Source of the DNA: RPQJ01 sp963726665
Lineage (GTDB): Bacteria > Pseudomonadota > Gammaproteobacteria > Steroidobacterales > Steroidobacteraceae
Length of the DNA: 64,000 nucleotides
NCBI GenBank assembly: GCA_963726665.1
Contig: CAVSDW010000020.1
Location: forward strand, 124,001 to 188,000
Reading direction: 5' to 3'
The position numbers were made by a program, and so were the translations under genes. The notes beneath the pieces were generated by a model. The model saw only the letters and a program-made list of their open reading frames with translations. It had not been told where the DNA came from and searched no databases. Positions within the stretch are counted from its first letter, which is position 1; each line of letters starts with the position of its first letter. Positions 18,220 through 26,212 of the stretch are shown here, piece after piece.

Positions 18220-18778
18220 TGACGTCGGATTCTAGCCTGAGGGTCCCGGTGTTCAACACCGCGTGCAGTCCGCGGGCCTTGAGATCGTGGGCGCCGAAGC
18301 GAATTGCGACGGGCTCCGCGGTCTGCACGATGCCGTCGTCGATGTCGTAGTCGACCTTGTCGGTGCGAACGATCGCTCCGCCGCGGTCCGCGGCCCCGGT
18401 GATCGTGACGTCGCCGCTGAGGAAGATCGACTTGCGGTCCTGCGGCATGCGGCCGTTCAGTGCGGTGACGTGCCAGTTGCCGAGGTCCTTCGCCATGTAA
18501 TCGAGTGCGATGTCGGTGAACAGCACGCTCTGGTCGTCGAGTTGCTGCTCGATCTCGCGCGCGTGCACGGTGAATCGCGGCCGCCCGTTCGAACCCATCT
18601 CGGTCAGCGTCGCGTCGGTCGCGAAGTAGCCGCGCTCAGGGGCGGCCGGCCCGTGCTGGACGTCCGATTCGTCCCATCCGCCGAACAGGCCATACACGAG
18701 CGAAAGTCCCGCGGCGCCGGCGGCCAGCGCGACGAGGCGGTCGATCAGGGCGCGCGTGCGCTGATCAGCAGGTCGCAT
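18200..18778 (-). CDS. lptC: LPS export system protein LptC
   Basis: LptC anchors the Lpt bridge to the inner-membrane transporter. The 192-residue product has a single N-terminal membrane segment (LVALAAGAAGLSLVYGLF, about 14-31) and a periplasmic beta-jellyroll with LTEMGSNGRPRFTVHA and the FLSGDVTITG motif. The ATG at 18778 lies within the end of kdsC, a 34-base overlap. LptC is variable in sequence, and the call rests on architecture plus position between kdsC and lptA. Confidence 0.92.
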   Translation of the reverse strand: MRPADQRTRALIDRLVALAAGAAGLSLVYGLFGGWDESDVQHGPAAPERGYFATDATLTEMGSNGRPRFTVHAREIEQQLDDQSVLFTDIALDYMAKDLGNWHVTALNGRMPQDRKSIFLSGDVTITGAADRGGAIVRTDKVDYDIDDGIVQTAEPVAIRFGAHDLKARGLHAVLNTGTLRLESDVNGRFIP

Positions 18779-19239
18779 ACTTCGCGCACCGCGCCACGGC
18801 CGCCCGGGGCGGACGTGACCAGATGAACCACGGGTCCGAGCGCCGCGTGGGCGTCTGCCACCGCGACGGCGAGGCCGGCGGCCTGCAGCATCGGCAGGTC
18901 CGGAGTGTCGTCGCCGACGCATGCGGTCTCACCCGGGGCGACGCCCAGTTCTCTCATGAGCCCGGCGAGCTCCGTGGCCTTGTCGGCCACGCCCTGCCGG
19001 ACATGCCGGATGCCGAGTTCCGCCGCACGACGCGTCACCGCCGCCGAATCGCGTCCCGAGATGATCGCGACCGCCACTCCCGAGCGTTGCAGGGCCACGA
19101 GCCCGGAGCCGTCGCGCACGTGGAAGACCTTGAGTTCCTCGCCTGCGGGCGACATGTAGATCCGGCCGTCGGTGAGCACGCCGTCCACGTCCAGCACCAG
19201 GAGCCGGATGCGCCGCGCCCGCTCCAGTAGTGCGTCCAC
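18745..19239 (-). CDS. kdsC: 3-deoxy-D-manno-octulosonate 8-phosphate phosphatase
   Basis: KdsC removes phosphate from Kdo-8-phosphate during synthesis of the LPS core sugar Kdo. It is a small HAD phosphatase (164 residues) with LVLDVDGVLTDG (nucleophile Asp17, acid Asp19), the IISGRDS motif II, and CVGDDTPDLPML for Mg binding. There is no cap domain, which is normal for this tetrameric subfamily. GTG start at 19239, 2 bases after the kdsD stop. Confidence 0.95.
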   Translation of the reverse strand: MDALLERARRIRLLVLDVDGVLTDGRIYMSPAGEELKVFHVRDGSGLVALQRSGVAVAIISGRDSAAVTRRAAELGIRHVRQGVADKATELAGLMRELGVAPGETACVGDDTPDLPMLQAAGLAVAVADAHAALGPVVHLVTSAPGGRGAVREVCDLLISARAP

Positions 19240-19241
19240 GG

Positions 19242-20216
19242 CTACATCACCCCGGCGCGAAGCAGGTCGTGCACGTTCAGCGCACCGACGAGCCGGCCCT
19301 CGTCATCCACCACCGGCAGTGCGGTGATGCTGTGTTCCTGCATCAGTCGCACCGCCTCGGCGGCCAGCATGCGCGGTCTGGCGACCTTGCAGCCCGTCTT
19401 CATGACCTCGCGCATCGCGGTCGCGTGGACGTCGATCTGGCGGTCGAGCGCACGGCGCAAGTCGCCGTCGGTAAAGATTCCGAGCACCCGGCCGCGCTCG
19501 TCGAGGACTGTGGTCATGCCGAGGCCCTTGCGGCTCATCTCCAGCAGGCCGGCGCTGAGCAGCGTGTCGGGGCCGACCGAGGGCAGTTCCGCGCCGCGCC
19601 GCATGACTTCGTCGACGTGCATCAGCAGCCGGCGGCCGAGGCTGCCCGCCGGGTGGGAACGCGCGAAATCCTCCTCGGTGAACCCGCGCGCCTCGAGTGC
19701 CGCCACTGCGAGCGCATCGCCCATGGCGAGTGCGGCGGTGGTGCTGGCAGTGGGCGCGAGGTTGAGCGGGCAGGCTTCGGCCGGGACGCTCACGTCGAGC
19801 GTGACCGTTGCGTAGCGCGCGAGCGTCGAGCTGCGGTTGCCGGTGAGCGCGACCAGCGGCACGCCGAGTCGCTTGATCAGCGGCAGAATGGCCAGGAGTT
19901 CCGCGGTCTCGCCGGAATTCGACAGCGCGATCACCACGTCAGCGCCGGTGATCATGCCGATGTCGCCGTGGCTCGCCTCGGCCGGGTGCAGGAAGAACGA
20001 GGGACTGCCGGTGCTCGCCAGGGTCGCGGCGATCTTGTGGCCGACGTGCCCGGACTTGCCCATGCCGGTGACGACTGTCCGGCCGCGGCAGCCGAGAATG
20101 AGACGGCAGGCCGCGGCGAATTCCTCGCCGAGCCGCTCGCCAAGCGCCGCGACGGCCTCAGCTTCGGTCGCGAGCACCCGGCGTCCTCGGGCGATGGAGG
20201 GGTCGGAAGGCTGCAT
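19242..20216 (-). CDS. kdsD: Arabinose-5-phosphate isomerase
   Basis: KdsD interconverts ribulose-5-phosphate and arabinose-5-phosphate, the first step of Kdo synthesis. The 324-residue protein has an N-terminal SIS domain (VTGMGKSGHVGHKIAATL, PAEASHGD, ALSNSGETAELL) and two C-terminal CBS domains separated by an ILGIFTDGDLRRAL stretch. It is the first gene of the minus-strand run kdsD-kdsC-lptC-lptA-lptB-rpoN-rapZ and is divergent from ibaG, so its promoter must be in 20217-20320. Confidence 0.96.
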   Translation of the reverse strand: MQPSDPSIARGRRVLATEAEAVAALGERLGEEFAAACRLILGCRGRTVVTGMGKSGHVGHKIAATLASTGSPSFFLHPAEASHGDIGMITGADVVIALSNSGETAELLAILPLIKRLGVPLVALTGNRSSTLARYATVTLDVSVPAEACPLNLAPTASTTAALAMGDALAVAALEARGFTEEDFARSHPAGSLGRRLLMHVDEVMRRGAELPSVGPDTLLSAGLLEMSRKGLGMTTVLDERGRVLGIFTDGDLRRALDRQIDVHATAMREVMKTGCKVARPRMLAAEAVRLMQEHSITALPVVDDEGRLVGALNVHDLLRAGVM

Positions 20217-20320
20217 GTCGCCCAGTGTACTATCCCCGGCCGCCGGATCCCCGTTTGGCGCCGGCCCGGCCGCCCGTTCGCCGGGTTAGACTGGCGTTTT
20301 CCCGAACGAGCTTCACAGCC

Positions 20321-20578
20321 ATGACTGCAGACGAGGTAACCCGGTTGATCGAGGCGGGCTTGCCCGCGGCGCGGGTTCGCGTGCTGACGGACGACGACAC
20401 GCACTTCGAGGCGGTCGTGATCGCCGAGCAGTTCGACGGCAGGCGGCCGCTGCAGCGGCACCAGCTCGTCTATGCGGCGCTCGGGGCCCTGATGGGCCGC
20501 GAGATCCATGCACTTTCCATCCAGGCATTCACGCCGGCGGAGTGGCAGGCCACCGCCGGCGGGCAAGGCCCGGGCTGA
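20321..20578 (+). CDS. ibaG: BolA-family protein IbaG
   Basis: The 85-residue protein has the BolA fold. DDTHFEAVVIAEQFDGRRPLQRHQLVY includes the conserved His used with monothiol glutaredoxins to bind an iron-sulfur cluster, followed by the IHALSIQAFTPAEW end. IbaG is linked in E. coli to acid stress and iron-sulfur handling. It lies directly ahead of murA (12-base gap), as it does in E. coli. The ATG at 20321 is chosen since the fold begins just after it. Confidence 0.92.
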   Translation: MTADEVTRLIEAGLPAARVRVLTDDDTHFEAVVIAEQFDGRRPLQRHQLVYAALGALMGREIHALSIQAFTPAEWQATAGGQGPG

Positions 20579-20590
20579 CGGGAGCGATCC

Positions 20591-21859
20591 TTGGACAAGC
20601 TTCAGATACGGGGCGGCGTGCCCCTCGACGGCGAAGTGCGCATCTCCGGCGCCAAGAACGCCACGCTGCCCATTCTCGCCGGCGCCCTGCTCGCGGATGG
20701 ACCGGTGACGATCGGAAACGTCCCGCACCTGCAGGACGTTACGACCATGATCGAACTCCTCGGCCGCATGGGCGCCAGCGTCACGGTGGACGAGCGCATG
20801 CGCATCGAGGTCGACCCGCGAACGTTGCGGGAGACGTTCGCGCCCTACGAACTCGTGAAGACCATGCGCGCCGCGATCCTGGTGCTGGGGCCGCTGGTGG
20901 CGCGGCATGGCTCGGCCGACGTGTCCCTGCCGGGGGGATGCGCGATCGGGGCAAGGCCCGTGAACATCCACGTCGCCGGACTGCAGGCGATGGGGGCCGA
21001 GGTCCACATCGAGAACGGCTACATCAAGGCCCGTTCCGGGCGGCTCAAGGGCGCGCGCATCGTGCTCGAGACCGTGACCGTCACCGGCACGGAAAACCTG
21101 ATGATGGCGGCCTGCCTCGCCGAGGGGCGCACGATCCTGGAGAACGCCGCGCGTGAGCCGGAAATCGTCGACCTCGCGCTCTTTCTCAACACGATGGGCG
21201 CGAAGGTGTCGGGGTACGGCACGGATACCATCTGTATCGACGGGGTCGAATCGCTGCACGGCGGCAGCTACGACGTGCTGCCGGACCGCATCGAGGCCGG
21301 CACCTACCTCGTGGCAGCCGCGATCACCGGCGGGCGGGTCCGCGCGCGCGGCGCGCGCGCGGAGCACCTCGACGCGGTGCTCGCCAAGCTTGCGGAGGCC
21401 GGCGCCGACGTCGTCCGGGGCGACACGTTCGTCGAGGTGGACATGAAGGGGCGGCGGCCCCGCTCCGTGGACATCCGCACCGCGCCGCACCCGGGGTTCC
21501 CGACCGACATGCAGGCGCAGTTCGCCGCCCTCAATACGGTCGCCGAGGGCGTCGGGACCATCGTCGAGACGATCTTCGAGAACCGCTTCATGCACATGCT
21601 GGAGATGCGCCGCATGGGCGCCGAGATCCGGCTCGAGGGCAACACGGCCATCATCCGCGGCGTCCCGAAGCTCACCGCGGCACCGGTCATGGCGACCGAC
21701 CTCAGGGCTTCGGCCAGCCTGGTGCTCGCAGGACTGGTCGCAGAGGGCACCACGGACGTGGAGCGCATCTACCACATCGACCGCGGCTACGAGTGCATCG
21801 AGGAGAAACTGCAGGGTCTGGGCGCGCAGATCCGGCGCCTGGGCCGGGGCAGGAAATAG
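20591..21859 (+). CDS. murA: UDP-N-acetylglucosamine 1-carboxyvinyltransferase
   Basis: MurA performs the first committed step of peptidoglycan synthesis, adding enolpyruvate from PEP to UDP-GlcNAc. The 422-residue protein begins MDKLQIRGG with GAKNATLPILAG and has the active-site Cys117 in PGGCAIGARPVNIHV, the target of fosfomycin. The two inside-out alpha/beta domains are complete, with DRIEAGTYL and GFPTDMQAQ. Start is TTG behind GGGAG, possibly limiting expression. It is followed by a heptamer repeat region. Confidence 0.97.
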   Translation: MDKLQIRGGVPLDGEVRISGAKNATLPILAGALLADGPVTIGNVPHLQDVTTMIELLGRMGASVTVDERMRIEVDPRTLRETFAPYELVKTMRAAILVLGPLVARHGSADVSLPGGCAIGARPVNIHVAGLQAMGAEVHIENGYIKARSGRLKGARIVLETVTVTGTENLMMAACLAEGRTILENAAREPEIVDLALFLNTMGAKVSGYGTDTICIDGVESLHGGSYDVLPDRIEAGTYLVAAAITGGRVRARGARAEHLDAVLAKLAEAGADVVRGDTFVEVDMKGRRPRSVDIRTAPHPGFPTDMQAQFAALNTVAEGVGTIVETIFENRFMHMLEMRRMGAEIRLEGNTAIIRGVPKLTAAPVMATDLRASASLVLAGLVAEGTTDVERIYHIDRGYECIEEKLQGLGAQIRRLGRGRK

Positions 21860-21860
21860 T

Positions 21861-22050
21861 GAGCAGTGGCCGAGTGGTTAGCGGCGCGGAGAGCGGTTGA
21901 TGATCAGCGGATAGCGGATAGCGGAAGCGGAGCGCAGGGCTGCCGGCCCGCACGGACCGCTAATGCCAGTCACGAACCGCCTGATCCGTGCTCCGCACCC
22001 CCCTTGTTCCGCATGCCGCCCGTCCGCCACTGCCGGACCGCTCCGATCCG
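21861..22050. repeat. Heptamer repeat region between murA and petA
   Basis: 21911-21932 contains tandem GCGGATA units. Single or diverged units (GTTAGCG, GACCGCTAA, ATCCGCT) are scattered from 21880 to 22050. Just beyond, TATAAT at 22052-22057 is a perfect -10 box about 72 bases ahead of petA, but I see no convincing -35. The region carries no gene I can support. Confidence 0.6.
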
Positions 22051-22128
22051 CTATAATTCCTTGCTGCCCACGGCGGTCTTCCGCGGCCCGCCCCGGCAAG
22101 CAACAGAATCTGCCGAGGAGAGCGCAGG

Positions 22129-22719
22129 ATGACCGAAGAAGTCGATACGGGCAGGCGTCACTTCCTGACCGTGGCCACCGTCGCGACGGGCGCCGTAGGC
22201 GCCGCATTCGTCGCCGTACCCTTCCTGGCCTCCTGGAAGCCCAGCGCCCGCGCCAAGGCCATGGGCGCGCCGGTCGAGGTGGACGTGAGCAAGCTCGAGC
22301 CGGGCGCCATGCTCAAGGTCGAGTGGCGCGGCAAGGCGATCTACGTCGTCAATCGCACGCCGCCGATGCTCGAGGAGATCAAGGGCCACGACGAGCGACT
22401 GCGCGACCCGGGTTCCAATGAGTCCGAGCAGCCGGCGTTCGCCAAGAACCCCGCACGCGCCCTCAAGCCCGAGTACCTGGTGGTGGCCGGCGTGTGCACG
22501 CACCTCGGCTGCGCGCCGCTCGACAAGTTCACGCCGGGCGACGTGACGGTTTCCGCCGACTGGCCGGGCGGGTTTTTCTGCCCCTGCCACGGCTCGAAGT
22601 TCGACCTGTCGGGCCGCGTCTTCAAGGACGTTCCGGCGCCGACCAACCTGGCGGTGCCGCCGTACCGCTTCCTGAGCGACACGCGCATCCTCATCGGCGC
22701 TGAAACGGGGAACGGATGA
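22129..22719 (+). CDS. petA: Ubiquinol-cytochrome c reductase, Rieske iron-sulfur subunit
   Basis: This subunit takes electrons from ubiquinol in the bc1 complex and passes them to cytochrome c1. The 196-residue protein has a Tat-type N-terminus (GRRHFLTVAT) leading into its single membrane anchor. The 2Fe-2S ligands are Cys123 and His125 (CTHLGC) and Cys151 and His154 (CPCHGS), with a Cys128-Cys153 disulfide expected. The stop overlaps the petB start, and petA-petB-petC form a clear operon. Confidence 0.98.
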   Translation: MTEEVDTGRRHFLTVATVATGAVGAAFVAVPFLASWKPSARAKAMGAPVEVDVSKLEPGAMLKVEWRGKAIYVVNRTPPMLEEIKGHDERLRDPGSNESEQPAFAKNPARALKPEYLVVAGVCTHLGCAPLDKFTPGDVTVSADWPGGFFCPCHGSKFDLSGRVFKDVPAPTNLAVPPYRFLSDTRILIGAETGNG

Positions 22720-23981
22720 TGGCCAGCACGAACCAGACCGCCCGCACCGACGGCGGCCGCATCAAAGCGCTCGTCAACTGGATCGACGACCGGTTTCCGA
22801 TGACCAAGCTCTGGAAGGAGCAGGTCTCGGAGTACTACGCGCCGAAGAACATGAACTTCTGGTACTACTTCGGCTCGCTCGCGATGCTGGTACTGGTCAT
22901 CCAGATCCTGACCGGCATCTTCCTGACGATGAACTACAAGCCCTCGGCGGCCGAGGCCTTCGGTTCCGTCGAGTACATCATGCGGGACGTCGAGTGGGGC
23001 TGGCTCATCCGGTACATGCATTCGACCGGCGCCTCGGCTTTCTTCATCGTCGTCTACCTGCACATGTTCCGCGCGCTGCTCTACGGGTCGTACCAGAAGC
23101 CGCGCGAACTGCTGTGGATCTTCGGGATGCTGATCTACTTCGCGCTGATGGCCGAGGGTTTCTTCGGCTACCTGCTGCCATGGGGCAACATGTCCTACTG
23201 GGGCGCGCAGGTCATCGTCTCGCTGTTCGGCGCGATCCCGTACGTCGGCGATTCGCTGACCGAGTGGATCCGCGGCGACTTCTACATCTCCGACGTCACG
23301 CTGAACCGCTTCTTCGCGCTGCACGTGATTGCGATTCCCTTTGCGCTCGTGTTCCTGGTGATCGCGCACCTCATGGCGCTGCACGAGGTGGGCTCGAACA
23401 ACCCGGACGGCGTCGAGATCAAGAAGGTGAAGGGTCCGGACGGCATCCCGCTCGACGGCATCGCCTTCCACCCGTACTACACGGTCAAGGACATGGTCGG
23501 CGTCGGCGTGTTCCTGATCCTGTTCTGCCTGGTCATCTTCTTTGCGCCGACCATGGGCGGCTATTTCCTCGAGCACGCCAACTTCGACCCGGCGAATGCG
23601 CTGCAGACGCCGCCACACATCGCGCCGGTCTGGTACTACACGCCGTTCTACGCAATCCTGCGCTCGGTGCCGAACAAGCCGCTCGGCGCCGCGCTGATGG
23701 GCGTTGCCGTGGTGTTGTTCGTGTTCCTGCCGTGGCTCGACCGCAGCAAGGTGAAGTCCATCCGCTACCGCGGGCCCCTGTTCAAGTTCTTCATCACCGC
23801 CTTCGCCATCAGCTTCCTCGCGCTCGGCTACCTCGGCATGCAGCCGGTGACGCCGGCCTACACGATGGCCGCGCGGGTCTTCGCGATCGTCTACTTCGCC
23901 TTCTTCCTGCTGATGCCGTGGTACACGAGCGTCGACCGGACCAAGCCCGTGCCCACGAGGGTCACCTACCATGCGCACTAA
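22716..23981 (+). CDS. petB: Cytochrome b of the bc1 complex
   Basis: This membrane subunit carries two b haems and both quinone sites. The 421-residue protein has about eight membrane helices. It has paired haem-ligand histidines in RYMHSTGASAFFIVVYLHMFR and FFALHVIAIPF...IAHLMALH, and the Qo-site sequence written here as P-P-H-I-A-P in place of PEWY. WGNMSYWGAQV is also diagnostic. ATG at 22716 overlaps petA by 4 bases; a second ATG follows immediately. Confidence 0.97.
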   Translation: MMASTNQTARTDGGRIKALVNWIDDRFPMTKLWKEQVSEYYAPKNMNFWYYFGSLAMLVLVIQILTGIFLTMNYKPSAAEAFGSVEYIMRDVEWGWLIRYMHSTGASAFFIVVYLHMFRALLYGSYQKPRELLWIFGMLIYFALMAEGFFGYLLPWGNMSYWGAQVIVSLFGAIPYVGDSLTEWIRGDFYISDVTLNRFFALHVIAIPFALVFLVIAHLMALHEVGSNNPDGVEIKKVKGPDGIPLDGIAFHPYYTVKDMVGVGVFLILFCLVIFFAPTMGGYFLEHANFDPANALQTPPHIAPVWYYTPFYAILRSVPNKPLGAALMGVAVVLFVFLPWLDRSKVKSIRYRGPLFKFFITAFAISFLALGYLGMQPVTPAYTMAARVFAIVYFAFFLLMPWYTSVDRTKPVPTRVTYHAH

Positions 23982-24711
23982 GCTTCTCGTCCTCCTCGCC
24001 GCGCTGGCACCGGCCGCGGCGTTCGCTGCGGGCGGAGAGGCGCCCCTCGACCACGTCAACCTCGACGCGTCGAACAAGCCGGCCCTGCAGCGCGGCGCGC
24101 GCAACTTCGTCAACTACTGCCTCGGCTGCCACTCGGCCAAGTACGTGCGCTACAACCGCATGGCCGCGGACATCGGCATCTCCGAGCAGCAGCTGATCGA
24201 CAACCTGATGTTCACCGGCGAGCGGCCGCACGACACGATGCGCATCGGCATCGACCCGGAGCAGGCCAAGCGCTGGTTCGGCGTCGTGCCGCCGGACCTC
24301 TCGCTGATCGCGCGGGCCCGCGGCACGGACTACCTCTACACGTTCCTGCGCTCGTTCTACGCCGACCCGTCGAGGCCGTCCGGCGTAAACAACCTCGTGC
24401 TGCCCGGCACCGCGATGCCGCACGTGCTGTGGCAGCTGCAGGGCGTGCAGGAAGCGGTCTGGGAAGGGCACCCGGACGCGCAGGGCAACGTGCAGAAGCA
24501 CTTCAAGGAATTCAAGCCCGGCACGCCGGGCACGATGACACCCGAAGAGTTCGATTCGTTCGTGCGCGACACGGTCACGTTCCTGGAGTACATCGGCGAG
24601 CCCGCGCGGCTGCAGCGCGAATCGCTCGGCTTCCCGGTCATCGCGTTCCTCATCTTCTTCACGCTGCTCGCCTGGGCGCTCAAGAAGGAATACTGGAAGG
24701 ACGTGAAGTAG
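23971..24711 (+). CDS. petC: Cytochrome c1
   Basis: The protein takes electrons from the Rieske centre and gives them to soluble cytochrome c. The 246-residue precursor has a signal peptide (1-19, ending AFA), the haem-binding CLGCH (Cys50, Cys53, His54), and a Met ligand probably in PGTAMPHVLW. A C-terminal membrane anchor (FPVIAFLIFFTLLAWALKKEYW) is followed by a positive end. Its start overlaps petB by 11 bases. Confidence 0.97.
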   Translation: MRTKLLVLLAALAPAAAFAAGGEAPLDHVNLDASNKPALQRGARNFVNYCLGCHSAKYVRYNRMAADIGISEQQLIDNLMFTGERPHDTMRIGIDPEQAKRWFGVVPPDLSLIARARGTDYLYTFLRSFYADPSRPSGVNNLVLPGTAMPHVLWQLQGVQEAVWEGHPDAQGNVQKHFKEFKPGTPGTMTPEEFDSFVRDTVTFLEYIGEPARLQRESLGFPVIAFLIFFTLLAWALKKEYWKDVK

Positions 24712-24770
24712 GGGACTGTCCCCTATTTCTGGAAATGGGAAATAGGGGACTGTCCCCTGTTTTTCCCCGG
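24709..24770. repeat. GGGGACTGTCCCC-type repeat between petC and sspA
   Basis: Two copies of AGGGGACTGTCCCCT, each itself palindromic around one base, stand 36 bases apart (24712-24726 and 24748-24762). ATTTCTGGAAATGGGAAAT lies between. The arrangement is the same as copies 2 and 6, but with ACTGT in place of ACATT, so it is a sub-type of the same family. The element begins at the petC stop codon. Confidence 0.8.
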
Positions 24771-24781
24771 AGACTCCCGCC

Positions 24782-25381
24782 GTGATGACGCTCTTCTCCC
24801 GCGGGGACGATTCGCGCTGCCATCGCGTGCGGATCGTTGCGGCGTCCAAGGGCCTCGAGATCCGGATCGTCGAGGTCGACCCCGCCCGGCCGGCGGAAGA
24901 CCTGATCGACCTCAATCCCTACCAGACCGTCCCGACCCTCGTGGACCGTGAACTGGTCGTCTACGAGGCCGGCATCGTCTGCGAGTACCTGGACGAGCGC
25001 TTTCCTGCGCCGGCGCTGTTTCCGGTTGACCCGGCAGGGCGGGCGCAGGCGAGGGTCGCGCTGCACCGGATCGAGCTCGACTGGTATGCGCTCGTCCCGG
25101 CGCTCGAGTCCGCCGAACGCCGCGAGCAGCAGAAGGCCCGGCGCCTGCTGCTCGAGAGCATCGTGGCCTCCGAGCCGCTCTTTCGCATGCGGACGTGGTT
25201 CCTGTCCGACCAGTTCTCGCAGCTCGACGCGGCCGTCGCGCCAATGCTCTGGCGCCTGCCGCGATGGGGCGTGGACCTGCCGGCTGCCGCGCAGTCGGTG
25301 GAGCGCTACGCGCGGCGCGTCTTTTCACACCCGGCATTCGTTGCGAGCCTGAGCCGCACGGAACGGGAGATGCGGGCGTGA
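24782..25381 (+). CDS. sspA: Stringent starvation protein A (GST-fold RNA polymerase-associated protein)
   Basis: SspA binds RNA polymerase and alters transcription under starvation and acid stress. It has a thioredoxin/GST fold but no enzyme activity. The product of about 199 residues starts MMTLFSRGDDSRCHRVRIVAASKG, continues with LNPYQTVPTLVDRELVVYEAGIVCEYLDERFP, and ends in an all-helical C-terminal domain. GTG 24782 or ATG 24785 may be used. It overlaps sspB by 4 bases and lies directly behind petABC, a synteny seen in many gammaproteobacteria. Confidence 0.94.
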   Translation: MMTLFSRGDDSRCHRVRIVAASKGLEIRIVEVDPARPAEDLIDLNPYQTVPTLVDRELVVYEAGIVCEYLDERFPAPALFPVDPAGRAQARVALHRIELDWYALVPALESAERREQQKARRLLLESIVASEPLFRMRTWFLSDQFSQLDAAVAPMLWRLPRWGVDLPAAAQSVERYARRVFSHPAFVASLSRTEREMRA

Positions 25382-25794
25382 AGTCGCGCAGGCCCTACCT
25401 GTTGCGCGCCATTCACGAGTGGATCTGCGACAGTGACTGCACGCCCCACATCGTCGTGGATGCAGGCATGAAAGGCGTGGACGTGCCCCGGCAGTACGTC
25501 CGCGACGGCAAGATCATCCTGAACGTCAGCTGGAACGCCACGGCGCAGCTCAAGATCGGCAACGACGAGCTCAGCTTCAACGGCCGTTTCGGCGGCGCCA
25601 GCATGGTGGTGCGAGTCCCGATCGACGCGGTGCTCGCGGTCTACGCCCGCGAGACCGGCCAGGGCATGATCTTCGCCGACGACGAGGGCGGCCCTGCGCC
25701 GAAACCACCCGAAGGAGCGCCGCCGGAGGGTGCGCCGACGGAGCCGCCGCCGAAGCCGACCGCGGGCCGGGCGAAGCTGAAGGTGGTCAAGTAG
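25378..25794 (+). CDS. sspB: ClpXP adaptor SspB
   Basis: SspB binds ssrA-tagged polypeptides and delivers them to the ClpXP protease. The 138-residue product has the SspB fold (RPYLLRAIHEWICDSDCTPHIVVDA, ILNVSWNATAQLKI, SFNGRFGGASMVVRVPI) and a proline/glutamate-rich flexible tail. The tail ends in RAKLKVVK, matching the C-terminal peptide that docks on the ClpX zinc domain. GTG start at 25378 overlaps the sspA stop. Confidence 0.95.
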   Translation: MKSRRPYLLRAIHEWICDSDCTPHIVVDAGMKGVDVPRQYVRDGKIILNVSWNATAQLKIGNDELSFNGRFGGASMVVRVPIDAVLAVYARETGQGMIFADDEGGPAPKPPEGAPPEGAPTEPPPKPTAGRAKLKVVK

Positions 25795-25849
25795 GAAAGC
25801 GGGTAGTGACCAGCGGATAGCGGATACGAGAAAAGTCTCCGGTTCCGCT
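25795..25849. repeat. Short heptamer repeat patch, sspB-yraN gap
   Basis: GCGGGTA, GTGACCA and two GCGGATA units follow one another between 25800 and 25826, all on a 7-base register. It sits between two converging genes, so it carries neither a promoter nor a gene. Confidence 0.6.
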
Positions 25850-26212
25850 TCAGAGCCGGAACGCGTCCCGGATCCAGCTGATCTCGGCTGCGCCGCGGTC
25901 GATCGCGACGACGTCGAAGCGAGCCGGCATCCTGCGGTATGCCGGCCGCGTCAGCAGCAAGTGCCGTGCCGCGAGTGCGACTCGGCGCTGCTTGCCGCGG
26001 CCGACGCTCGCCGCGGCGCCGCCGAACTCGTCGGAGCTGCGCAGTCGCACCTCGACCAGCACCAGTGTCTCGCCTTCCTGCATCACGAGGTCGATCTCGC
26101 CGCCGCGGCAGCGGTAATTCCGCTCGAGCAGCTTCAGGCCCGCGGTCTCGAGATGACGCAGCGCCGCGTCCTCGCCGCGACGGCCGATGAGGGTCGTCGT
26201 CTCAGGGCACAC
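25850..26212 (-). CDS. yraN: UPF0102 protein YraN (nuclease-fold)
   Basis: The 120-residue protein has the UPF0102 restriction-endonuclease-like core: GRRGEDAALRHLE, LLERNYRCRGGEIDLVMQEGETLVLVEVRLRSS, and KQRRVALAARHLL. The E-x-D...E-V-x pattern looks like a nuclease active site, but the cellular role is not established. It overlaps the end of lpoA by 11 bases and is part of the same transcript, the usual order in gammaproteobacteria. Confidence 0.9.
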   Translation of the reverse strand: MCPETTTLIGRRGEDAALRHLETAGLKLLERNYRCRGGEIDLVMQEGETLVLVEVRLRSSDEFGGAAASVGRGKQRRVALAARHLLLTRPAYRRMPARFDVVAIDRGAAEISWIRDAFRL